Origin: Sulfurovum sp.
Lineage (GTDB): Bacteria; Campylobacterota; Campylobacteria; Campylobacterales; Sulfurovaceae
Assembly: GCA_026983895.1 (NCBI GenBank)
Contig: JALSTF010000256.1
Coordinates: forward strand, 1-6,182
Length of the DNA: 6,182 nucleotides
Direction: 5' to 3'
The notes beneath the pieces were generated by a model, which searched no databases, was not told where the DNA came from, and worked only from the letters and a program-made list of their open reading frames with translations. Of the stretch, positions 1 to 6,036 are shown in pieces (the first letter of the stretch is position 1; every line of letters begins with the position of its first letter). The position numbers and the translations under genes are program-made.

Positions 1-1057
1 GCGTCATATCGATGCCGAAACATTCGTCGAGGATCCTTTGCGTGTTTACAGGGCCGTACAGTTTGCCGCACGTTTTGGAATGGAGGTGGCAGAAGAGACT
101 GCCGCTTTGTGCAAGAAGATGGTAGGTGAGGGGATGCTTGAAGAACTTCCCAAAGAGCGGGTGTACCTGGAATGGCAGAAGCTTTTGCTCAAAGCCTCCA
201 AGCCTTCGATCGGCTTTGAACTCATGCGGGAGTGGGGCATACTCGAACGCTATTTTCCCGAACTGCACGCACTCATCGGTGTACCGCAGGACCCCAAATG
301 GCACCCGGAGGGGGATGTGTGGGTGCACACCATGATGAGTATCGATGCGATGGCACATTTAGTGAGGAGTGCGCCCGACCGGAGGGAGAAGTGCCCTTGG
401 GGTGAGGAGCGAGGAGTGAGGAGTGAAAAAGGAAAGCTAAAACTCCTTTTTGCCGTGCTTTGCCATGATCTCGGAAAACCTTCGATGACTACCATCGAAA
501 TAGATCAAAGCAGTACGGAAGTACTGCATACCGACACTCCTCACTCCTCACTCCTACTTCCTCACTCCAAAGTCCGTGCCATCGGCCACGAAACAGCCGG
601 CCTTGAGCCTACCCGAAGCTTTATGTATCGTCTAAGCGATGAGCATGACTTCATTGAAAGCATCTTGCCTCTGGTGGAGCACCATCTCAAACCGTCGCAG
701 TTTTACAAGCAGGGCACCAAATCCGGAGCGATCAGAAGATTGGCAACGAAGGTGAACATTGAAGAACTGGTGCTGGTCGCCAAAGCGGATTTTTTCGGCC
801 GTACGACAGAGGAGGCCAAACACGGCAGATATAAAGCCGGGGAATGGCTGCTTGAAAAAGCAAAAAGCCTGAAGGTCCACAACAGGCCGCTCGACAATGT
901 TTTGCGGGGCCGGGATCTTATAGCACTGGGGATGAGGCCGTCACCGAAATTCAAAAAGATCCTCGATGAAGTCTATGCCCTGCAAATGGAAGGGAAGATA
1001 AACAACAGAGAGGAAGCGTTGGAATATCTAAAAAACAAAAATTATAATTTTATATAG
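1..1057 (+). CDS. cca: CCA tRNA nucleotidyltransferase, C-terminal portion (5' end outside window)
   Basis: This enzyme adds or repairs the 3' CCA end of tRNAs from CTP and ATP. The frame is open from base 2 (351 residues visible), so the start and the N-terminal catalytic domain lie upstream; the TTG at 38 falls inside the conserved motif DPLRVYRAVQFAARFG and is not a start. Reading on, the sequence shows that RNA-binding-region motif, then an HD domain (HPEGDVWVHTMM, then CHDLGKP with the His-Asp codons at 464-469, then AIGHETAGLEPT). The C-terminus has GRDLIALGMRPSPKFKKIL and NREEALEYL, typical of bacterial CCA enzymes and related poly(A) polymerases. Two low-complexity in-frame insertions flank the HD motif (about residues VRSAPDRR...SEKG, and IDQSSTEVLHTD...LLPHS) and are built from a heptanucleotide repeat. 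There is no frameshift or stop, so the gene looks intact. A poly(A) polymerase is the alternative, but less likely. Confidence 0.9.
   Translation, partial: RHIDAETFVEDPLRVYRAVQFAARFGMEVAEETAALCKKMVGEGMLEELPKERVYLEWQKLLLKASKPSIGFELMREWGILERYFPELHALIGVPQDPKWHPEGDVWVHTMMSIDAMAHLVRSAPDRREKCPWGEERGVRSEKGKLKLLFAVLCHDLGKPSMTTIEIDQSSTEVLHTDTPHSSLLLPHSKVRAIGHETAGLEPTRSFMYRLSDEHDFIESILPLVEHHLKPSQFYKQGTKSGAIRRLATKVNIEELVLVAKADFFGRTTEEAKHGRYKAGEWLLEKAKSLKVHNRPLDNVLRGRDLIALGMRPSPKFKKILDEVYALQMEGKINNREEALEYLKNKNYNFI
361..426 (+). repeat. GTGAGGA heptad repeat, left arm, inside cca
   Basis: Consecutive 7-base units GTGAGGA, GCGAGGA, GTGAGGA and GTGAAAA run from about 402, and a further GTGAGGAGTG copy sits at 362-371. 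Between them lies a non-repetitive stretch (372-400). The array is read in the cca frame as a charged linker (GEERGVRSEKG) just before the helix that carries the HD residues. Positions 412-426 are an exact reverse complement of 541-555. The segment looks like a repeat tolerated as a surface loop. Confidence 0.75.
481..527 (+). other. Two adjacent small stem-loops inside the cca coding region
   Basis: TTCGATG (481-487) pairs with CATCGAA (493-499) across a 5-base loop. GCAGTAC (510-516) pairs with GTACTGC (521-527) across a GGAA loop, which fits the stable GNRA tetraloop class. The second hairpin lies in the apparent inserted segment directly before the right heptad array, so it may be part of the same repetitive element. 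There is no T-tract, so neither is a terminator. Functional meaning is unknown. Confidence 0.45.
535..568 (-). repeat. CACTCCT heptad repeat, right arm, inside cca (inverse of 402-426)
   Basis: Three perfect tandem CACTCCT units (535-555) are followed by a variant ACTTCCT and a final CACTCC. The unit is the reverse complement of the left-arm heptad (AGGAGTG/GTGAGGA). It is translated in the cca frame as TPHSSLLLPHS, between the GKP that follows the HD motif and the conserved AIGHE motif. Related enzymes, as I recall them, have only a short turn here, so this appears to be an in-frame insertion. Confidence 0.75.
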
Positions 1058-1063
1058 TTTTGT

Positions 1064-1069
1064 TACAAT
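1064..1069 (+). promoter_or_regulatory. Possible -10 element for the histidine kinase gene
   Basis: TACAAT, preceded by TTTTG in an AT-rich stretch, lies about 35 bases before the kinase start, just after the cca stop. No good -35 box is visible, which is common for sigma-70 promoters in Campylobacterota. A second TATAAA at 1082-1087 is too close to the ribosome binding site to give a useful leader. Read-through from cca across the 46-bp gap is equally possible. Confidence 0.35.
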
Positions 1070-1091
1070 ATAGCTACCTATTATAAATGCA

Positions 1092-1106
1092 AGGGAGAAT
1101 CCGTTG
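1092..1106 (+). promoter_or_regulatory. Ribosome binding site fixing a TTG start
   Basis: AGGGAGA at 1092-1098 sits 5 bases before the TTG at 1104-1106. The nearby ATG at 1109-1111 is out of frame, and the next in-frame Met is residue 27, in the middle of the first membrane helix. The TTG is therefore the best start. Confidence 0.7.
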
Positions 1107-3125
1107 AAATGGTATGACAGTATCAAAGTAAAGCTTATCGGTTTCTTCACTTTTGTCAGTCTCTTTTTCCTTCTTTTTATCATGACGAGTTTTTCTGTAC
1201 TCAAAGAGAGCCAGATCGAAAAAAATGCTATTGAGCAAGCCAGATTGAGTACCATCCGCCTTGTCGATCAAATGACCAATAGCAAGATAAAGATGGAAGA
1301 GAGTGTGAGTATTCTGGCTTCAATGACAGCGGAAAAATACAAAAATACAAAAGTGGACAGTGTATTCATCCTTGCATTCATGAATGCGATGAGTGACGAA
1401 CATGTGCCCAGCGGCGGGGTATGGTTCGATCCTCAGGTGATAGATCCCTCTTCAGAAGATGCGGTGATCTTTCTTAACAGAGACAAGAACAAAACATTCC
1501 ATTTGGTAAAGCATTATCTGAAAAAGACGCCCAAAAAGTACTGGAAAATGGAGTTTTACGTACTTGGAAAACAGTTGAAAAAAGGAGAAACATTCTGGAC
1601 AAAAGTCTATACCGATCCGGTGACCCATGTGAGAATGATCACTGTGGTCTCTCCCCTGTACAGAGGAGAAACTTTTCTTGGTGTCGCGAGTATCGATATG
1701 AAGGTGGGGCATTATATGGAAAGATTAAAAGCCTATGACGACCGTTATATGATGATCATCGACCGAAGAGGTACTTTCATCGCCAAATCCCCCCGTGTGC
1801 AAAGGATACTCAGAGAAGAAAATATCTATAACGTGAAAGATCCTCAACTTCTTCCCATCGTGAAGGCTATAGAAAAGAATATTTTAAAACGGCAGGAGAG
1901 TGTGGGGGCTCCATGCAGGAAGATGGCTCTTTCCCTTGCACAAAGCAGTTTTGAGATCGATACCGATGATGCTGAAATGATCGCGAGTATCATGCACCAT
2001 AAAGAAAGGACGATCGAGACGGAGACCTATTTTCTTAAAAAAGATGCTTTGCTGGGAACGGACAGTGTATTGGCCATCTTTTACTTTTCAGATACAGGGA
2101 TGAGCCTGATCGTAGGAATATCGAAGGGTGTCGTACTCAAGGATGTCAATGCGCACTACAGTATGATGATATGGATCACTTTTTTGAGTACGATCCTGGC
2201 GACGGTCCTGGGGTATCTCTTGCTGAAAAGATCTTTTGTCAAACCGCTTGAAAGCGTCAATGCCCAGTTGGAGAACAGCTTGCAGGAAGATGGGCATTAC
2301 CGCTTTCTTGAGTGTCACGACAAGGGAGAGATCGGCCAGCTGGTATATAATCTGAACAGTCGGACACTGGCGCTGGAAGATGCGCAGAGAAGAGAAAAAG
2401 AGGAGATACAAAAACGTCTGACCAATGAAAAACTGCTGATACAGCAGTCGAAGATGGCAGCAATGGGAGAAATGATGGATGCCGTGGCCCATCAGTGGAA
2501 ACAGCCTCTGAATGCGCTGAGTATGTACAGCGAGATCATTAAAAGCGATTTTGAAGAAGGTGTCGTCGATCAGAAATACGTGGATGAATTCAGAGAGAAC
2601 ATACAGATACAGATAGGCCATATGGTCGATACGCTTGACGAGTTCAGAAGTTTTTTCCGTCCGAACAGAACCCATGAAGACTTCACGGTCTCCGAAGTGA
2701 TCGATTCTGTACTCTTTCTGACCAAAGACGAGTTCATGAAGAACCGTATCACGGTAACGATCGAAAAAGAGGAAGAGATCACACTGCACGGATCGAAGAA
2801 CGAATTCAAACACTTGATCCTGAACATCATCAACAATGCAAAAGATGCCTTTAACGACAACGGCATTGAGGGGACACGTACGATCACCATACGCCTGCAC
2901 CGTGATGCGCAAGGCAGAAAGATCATGATAGAAGACAATGCGGGAGGGATCCCCGAAGAAGTCCTTCCCGAGATCTTCAAAGCCAATGTCACGACAAAAG
3001 AAGAAGGAAAAGGTACGGGCATAGGCCTTTACATGAGTACCCAGATCGCCGAGAAATATGGTGCGAAACTCATGGTAGAAAATGTAAAAGGCGGCGCCTG
3101 CTTCACGATCCTGTTTGAAGAATAG
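1104..3125 (+). CDS. Membrane sensor histidine kinase with extracytoplasmic Cache-like domain
   Basis: This is an inner-membrane two-component sensor kinase of 673 residues. After a short N-terminus comes a transmembrane helix (about 9-33) and a large extracytoplasmic region (about 34-350). The segment ETFWTKVYTDP...GETFLGVASIDM (162-199), followed by YMMIIDRRGTFIAKSP, resembles a double-Cache (dCache) fold. A second helix (about 353-374) leads into a HAMP-like linker with KGEIGQL (407-413) and a coiled coil to about 450. The phosphoacceptor is His463 in VAHQWKQPLNAL. The ATPase shows an N box (LNIINNAKDAF, 573-583), a G1 box (DNAGGIP, 611-617) and a G2 box (GKGTGIGL, 635-642). All key residues are present, so it should be active. 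There is no fused receiver and no response regulator in the window. It converges on a DASS transporter gene 15 bp away, which hints at carboxylate or anion sensing; the ligand is not determinable from sequence. I see no obvious RxWY amino-acid-binding motif in the Cache region. Confidence 0.9.
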   Translation: MKWYDSIKVKLIGFFTFVSLFFLLFIMTSFSVLKESQIEKNAIEQARLSTIRLVDQMTNSKIKMEESVSILASMTAEKYKNTKVDSVFILAFMNAMSDEHVPSGGVWFDPQVIDPSSEDAVIFLNRDKNKTFHLVKHYLKKTPKKYWKMEFYVLGKQLKKGETFWTKVYTDPVTHVRMITVVSPLYRGETFLGVASIDMKVGHYMERLKAYDDRYMMIIDRRGTFIAKSPRVQRILREENIYNVKDPQLLPIVKAIEKNILKRQESVGAPCRKMALSLAQSSFEIDTDDAEMIASIMHHKERTIETETYFLKKDALLGTDSVLAIFYFSDTGMSLIVGISKGVVLKDVNAHYSMMIWITFLSTILATVLGYLLLKRSFVKPLESVNAQLENSLQEDGHYRFLECHDKGEIGQLVYNLNSRTLALEDAQRREKEEIQKRLTNEKLLIQQSKMAAMGEMMDAVAHQWKQPLNALSMYSEIIKSDFEEGVVDQKYVDEFRENIQIQIGHMVDTLDEFRSFFRPNRTHEDFTVSEVIDSVLFLTKDEFMKNRITVTIEKEEEITLHGSKNEFKHLILNIINNAKDAFNDNGIEGTRTITIRLHRDAQGRKIMIEDNAGGIPEEVLPEIFKANVTTKEEGKGTGIGLYMSTQIAEKYGAKLMVENVKGGACFTILFEE

Positions 3126-3140
3126 GCCACATACCCCCGA

Positions 3141-4496
3141 TCAGATCACTTTGACCCAGAAAAGATTGGCGATAGTGACGATGAGGAGAATACCTATGAT
3201 GTTGAATACCATACCGTAGGCAGCCATCGTTTTGATCTTTACGACCCCGGAACTCATGGCAATGGCATTGGGGGGTGTTGCGATAGGCAGCATGAAGGCA
3301 TAGGAGGCGCAGACTGTGGCTACGAGCATGATGAGCGTTGGATTGACAGAAGTCTGTTCCGCTACTTTATAGAGGATGGGAAGCATAATGGAGATCAGTG
3401 CTGTATTGCTGGTGATCTCCGTGGTAAAAGTGATCATTGTGGCAATAATGAGAATGAACACAAGCAGCGGCATGTGCGAAAAGCTGATAAGATAGGATGC
3501 GATCACACCGGCCAGATGGGTTTTGGTAAAGGCTGCTGCGATGGCAAAACCCGCTCCAAAAAGGAACATGATGCGGTAGGGGATACTGTCTTTGTCCTCC
3601 ATCCAGTTGAGGATGGCAAAAGGAGGTGCAAAAAGGAGCAGACCGGCAGAAAGCAGAATACCCGGTTCGCTCAGCCCCAATCCGCTGTAATAAGGTTTTA
3701 TGGGTGCATTGATCAGCAGCATGGCGATCAGCCCGACGATAACGGTCACCACTTTCTTCTGCTCTGTTGTAAGGGGTTCTTTGCCCAGGCCTGTCTCGTC
3801 GATATGCATATCTTTTAGCCCCAGACTAAGTATGAAGCCTACGGCAATGAACATCACCAGCACAAGGGGAGAGACGATATAGACCCACTTTGCAAAAGGG
3901 ATCGCCGGCATCCCCATCTCTTCCATGATCCCCATGAGGATGAGGTTCGGCGGGGTGCCGATGGGGGTGAGGATACCGCCGATACTCGCTCCGTAGGCAA
4001 TACCCAGGGCAAGGCGCATTTTGAGTTTGACATTTTCAGTCAGAAAGAGTGCAATGGGCAGCAGGAGCAGGGTGGTGGTCGTATTGGAAAGTACGGAGCT
4101 GAGCAGCCCGGAAGTGATGATCAGTGCAAAGATGATCCCTCTGGTGGAGCTGGGGAAAAGCGTGAGCATCCGGTTTGCGATGACTTTGTGCAGGCCGGTC
4201 TTCTCGACCGCTATGGCAACAAGAAAACCCCCGAGAAACAGGTAGATGATGGGGTTGGCATAGTTCACGGTGGTCGCCTTGGTCGTCAGGATACCCGCAG
4301 CGGGGAAGAGTACGATGGGAAGCAGGGAAACCACGGCGAGCGGCAGTCCTTCGTTGGTCCAAAGCGTGACCATAAGAACGATAATGGCGACCATTGCAGC
4401 TTGCGGAAAAGTAAAGAAAGGGAACATACCGGCAAAAGCGATACCCCCCAAAAGCAGTGCCAACAAGATCTTCCTGACCTGTTCAGCGTGAGTCAT
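3141..4496 (-). CDS. DASS/SLC13-family sodium-coupled anion (dicarboxylate or sulfate) symporter, INDY type
   Basis: This is an inner-membrane secondary transporter of 451 residues, close to the roughly 460 of bacterial INDY proteins. It is almost entirely hydrophobic, with about eleven membrane segments. Two family hallmarks are present in inverted-repeat positions: SNT at 137-139 and SNT at 363-365, the clamshell motifs that bind substrate and Na+ in the family. Each is followed by a Pro-rich loop, GTPPN (180-184) and ATPPN (406-410). The stretch ASYAFMLPIATPPN (397-410) resembles the Na+:sulfate symporter family signature. The ATG start follows a strong GAGGGGGTG ribosome binding site. Family members carry succinate, malate, fumarate, citrate or sulfate; sequence alone does not settle which. 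It is divergent from another DASS gene across an 87-bp promoter region and convergent with the histidine kinase gene. Confidence 0.88.
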   Translation of the reverse strand: MTHAEQVRKILLALLLGGIAFAGMFPFFTFPQAAMVAIIVLMVTLWTNEGLPLAVVSLLPIVLFPAAGILTTKATTVNYANPIIYLFLGGFLVAIAVEKTGLHKVIANRMLTLFPSSTRGIIFALIITSGLLSSVLSNTTTTLLLLPIALFLTENVKLKMRLALGIAYGASIGGILTPIGTPPNLILMGIMEEMGMPAIPFAKWVYIVSPLVLVMFIAVGFILSLGLKDMHIDETGLGKEPLTTEQKKVVTVIVGLIAMLLINAPIKPYYSGLGLSEPGILLSAGLLLFAPPFAILNWMEDKDSIPYRIMFLFGAGFAIAAAFTKTHLAGVIASYLISFSHMPLLVFILIIATMITFTTEITSNTALISIMLPILYKVAEQTSVNPTLIMLVATVCASYAFMLPIATPPNAIAMSSGVVKIKTMAAYGMVFNIIGILLIVTIANLFWVKVI

Positions 4497-4500
4497 GATT

Positions 4501-4509
4501 CACCCCCTC
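4501..4509 (-). promoter_or_regulatory. Ribosome binding site of the minus-strand transporter
   Basis: On the minus strand GAGGGGGTG lies 4 bases before the ATG at 4496-4494. Its strength supports this start over internal methionines. Confidence 0.7.
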
Positions 4510-4529
4510 ATCCTATGGATACTTATTGA

Positions 4530-4548
4530 AATTATAGTTAATTATAGT
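4530..4548. repeat. 10-bp-period direct repeat in the divergent promoter region
   Basis: AATTATAGT occurs at 4530-4538 and exactly again at 4540-4548, with a looser GAATTAAAT following at 4550. A spacing of about one helical turn is typical of tandem binding of a dimeric regulator, but the sequence is AT-only apart from one G per copy, so it could also simply be duplicated -10 sequence. Confidence 0.4.
4531..4546 (-). promoter_or_regulatory. Candidate -10 elements for the minus-strand DASS gene
   Basis: On the minus strand two perfect TATAAT hexamers occur, at 4536-4531 and 4546-4541, 10 bases apart. The -35 candidates are weak (TTAAAA at 4569-4564 for the distal one). They overlap the spacer of the plus-strand promoter, so the two promoters would compete or share a regulator. 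Confidence 0.45.
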
Positions 4549-4573
4549 AGAATTAAATAAGAATTTTAAAAAA

Positions 4574-4580
4574 GAGGGGA
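4574..4580 (+). promoter_or_regulatory. Ribosome binding site of the plus-strand transporter
   Basis: GAGGGGA ends 3 bases before the ATG at 4584, close but strongly complementary to the 16S rRNA 3' end. It supports this start. Confidence 0.65.
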
Positions 4581-4583
4581 AAT

Positions 4584-5999
4584 ATGTCACATCTTAAAGG
4601 GAAAAAAATACAACAGCACTGGCTGCAGTTCTCTGTACTGCTCCTCGGTGTGTTGATGTGGTTCATGCCTACGCCTTCGGGTCTTGAAACACAGGCATGG
4701 CATCTTTTCGTTGTTTTTATCGCAGCGATCTATGCGGTGATCATCAATGCCATGCCGATCTTCACCTCTTCCATTATTGCTCTGGCCGTGGTGGTCATGA
4801 CCGGGACATTGACGACCAAACAGGCATACAGCGGATTTTCGGAAGACTTTATTCTGCTGATCATCGTGGCATTCCTTATTGCACGCGGGGTCATAAAATC
4901 CGGACTTGGAAAGCGTATTGCCTTTTTGATCATCCGGAAGTTCGGGACTTCCAGTTTGAAACTGGGGTATTCCATTGTTGCGGCGGATATGTTCATTTCC
5001 CCGGCATTTCCGAGCAATACGGCACGTTCAGGTGTCCTCTTTCCCATTGTGAATGCATTGGCGGCTGACAGCGGTTCAAAAGTCTCCGACGGGTCACGCA
5101 GGAAGATCGGTGCCTTCCTGATGATGACTTCCATGGCGGGTCTGACCCTCTCCTCTACACTCTGGCTCACTGCGATGGCAGCGAACCCTGCCGGAGCGAA
5201 AATGGCCAAAGAGGTCGGCATAGACATCTCTTACGGCTCCTGGGCACTGGCGGCTTCGGTGCCGGTACTTGTGCTCTATCTCCTTGTCCCCTGGATCATT
5301 TTCAAGATCTATCCTCCTGAACTCAAAGAGACACCGGAAGCACCGCAGATCGCACAGGAAGCACTTGATAAGATGGGGCCGGTACACAGAAATGAGTGGA
5401 TCATGGCAGGGACATTCATAGGTATGGTAACTCTGTGGGTCATGGCCGGCAGCTGGGGGCTGGACAAGACGGCGGTGGCATTCATGGGTCTGGGTATTTT
5501 GATGCTGACGAATATCTTTACGCTTGAAGACCTCAGAGGTGAAGGAAATGCACTGGGGACACTGGTATGGTTCGCCATTTTGTACGCCATGTCCAAATAT
5601 CTCAATGAACTGGGCTTTATGGGATGGGTCGGTGACCATATTTCCACAGCGGTGTCAGGCTATTCCTGGCCGGTCGTTTATGTGTCACTGATCGTAGGGT
5701 ATGTACTGATCCACTACTTTTTTGTTTCTCAGACGGCGCAGATGCTGGCACTTTTCTCGGTATTTCTCGGGGTAGCGTTGAAAGCGGGTGTTCCTCCGGA
5801 ACTGATGGCCTACATGCTGCTGTTCGCTACCAACTTCAATGCCATCATCACACCACAGGGATCCTCCGCGAACGTGATCTACACGGGAAGCGGATACATC
5901 GAGGCCGGTGAGGTTTACAAGATCGGCGGTATCGTCACAGCGGTCAATACCCTGGTCTTTCTGACCATAGGTACGGCATGGATCATGCTGATCGTGTAA
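4584..5999 (+). CDS. DASS-family anion permease, CitT / plastid 2-oxoglutarate-malate translocator type
   Basis: This is an inner-membrane carrier of 471 residues with about twelve hydrophobic segments. Family marks in order: PSNTARSGVLFPIV (143-156), holding the first SNT motif (144-146); LTAMAANPAGAKMAKEVG (195-212); a cytoplasmic loop with IYPPELKETPEAP (242-254) and a GPVHRNEW stretch (265-272); and a C-terminal SGYIEAGEVYKIGGI (436-450). These match the CitT/TtdT/DiT1 branch, which usually exchanges di- or tricarboxylates. In the second half the SNT-equivalent reads SQT (382-384). The usual loop of the THYGTGPAP or THYSSGQAA kind is ITPQGSSANVIY (421-433), so substrate preference may differ from characterised members. 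It is only distantly related to the minus-strand DASS gene and is not a recent duplicate. It shares the 87-bp divergent control region with that gene. The substrate is not assignable; carboxylates are most likely. Confidence 0.87.
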   Translation: MSHLKGKKIQQHWLQFSVLLLGVLMWFMPTPSGLETQAWHLFVVFIAAIYAVIINAMPIFTSSIIALAVVVMTGTLTTKQAYSGFSEDFILLIIVAFLIARGVIKSGLGKRIAFLIIRKFGTSSLKLGYSIVAADMFISPAFPSNTARSGVLFPIVNALAADSGSKVSDGSRRKIGAFLMMTSMAGLTLSSTLWLTAMAANPAGAKMAKEVGIDISYGSWALAASVPVLVLYLLVPWIIFKIYPPELKETPEAPQIAQEALDKMGPVHRNEWIMAGTFIGMVTLWVMAGSWGLDKTAVAFMGLGILMLTNIFTLEDLRGEGNALGTLVWFAILYAMSKYLNELGFMGWVGDHISTAVSGYSWPVVYVSLIVGYVLIHYFFVSQTAQMLALFSVFLGVALKAGVPPELMAYMLLFATNFNAIITPQGSSANVIYTGSGYIEAGEVYKIGGIVTAVNTLVFLTIGTAWIMLIV

Positions 6000-6036
6000 A
6001 ATATTTTAGAGAAAGTTGAGATAAAGCAGTGTTAGA

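Larger units (their letters stand above)
4526..4553 (+). promoter_or_regulatory. Candidate sigma-70 promoter for the plus-strand DASS gene
   Basis: TTGAAA (4526-4531) and TAGAAT (4548-4553) are 16 bases apart, each one or two mismatches from consensus. Transcription from here would begin near 4560 and leave a leader of about 25 bases with the ribosome binding site GAGGGGA at 4574-4580. Confidence 0.5.

Noticed and set aside
38..40. TTG as a possible start of the cca gene
   Set aside because: It lies inside the conserved DPLRVYRAVQFAARFG motif, the frame is open to base 2, and no ribosome binding site precedes it.
535..568. Heptad array considered as a CRISPR array
   Set aside because: The units are 7 bases in direct tandem without spacers and lie within a coding region.
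1038..1051. 14-base palindrome AAAATTATAATTTT considered as a terminator of cca
   Set aside because: The stem is AT-only, with no loop and no GC pairs, and lies within the last codons of cca; it would not form a stable terminator.
2088..2912. A 274-codon open frame on the minus strand
   Set aside because: It lies entirely opposite the kinase gene, across its conserved H and N boxes, has no recognisable domain, and is a by-product of the coding strand's composition.
3474..4529. Several plus-strand open frames opposite the minus-strand transporter (3474-3818, 4021-4245, 4188-4529)
   Set aside because: They encode charged, low-complexity sequence without motifs, while the opposite strand encodes a clear transporter with both SNT motifs.
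5998..6007. AAAATATTTT palindrome after the plus-strand permease
   Set aside because: It is too short and AT-only, with no T-tract after a stable stem, so it is not a supportable terminator.
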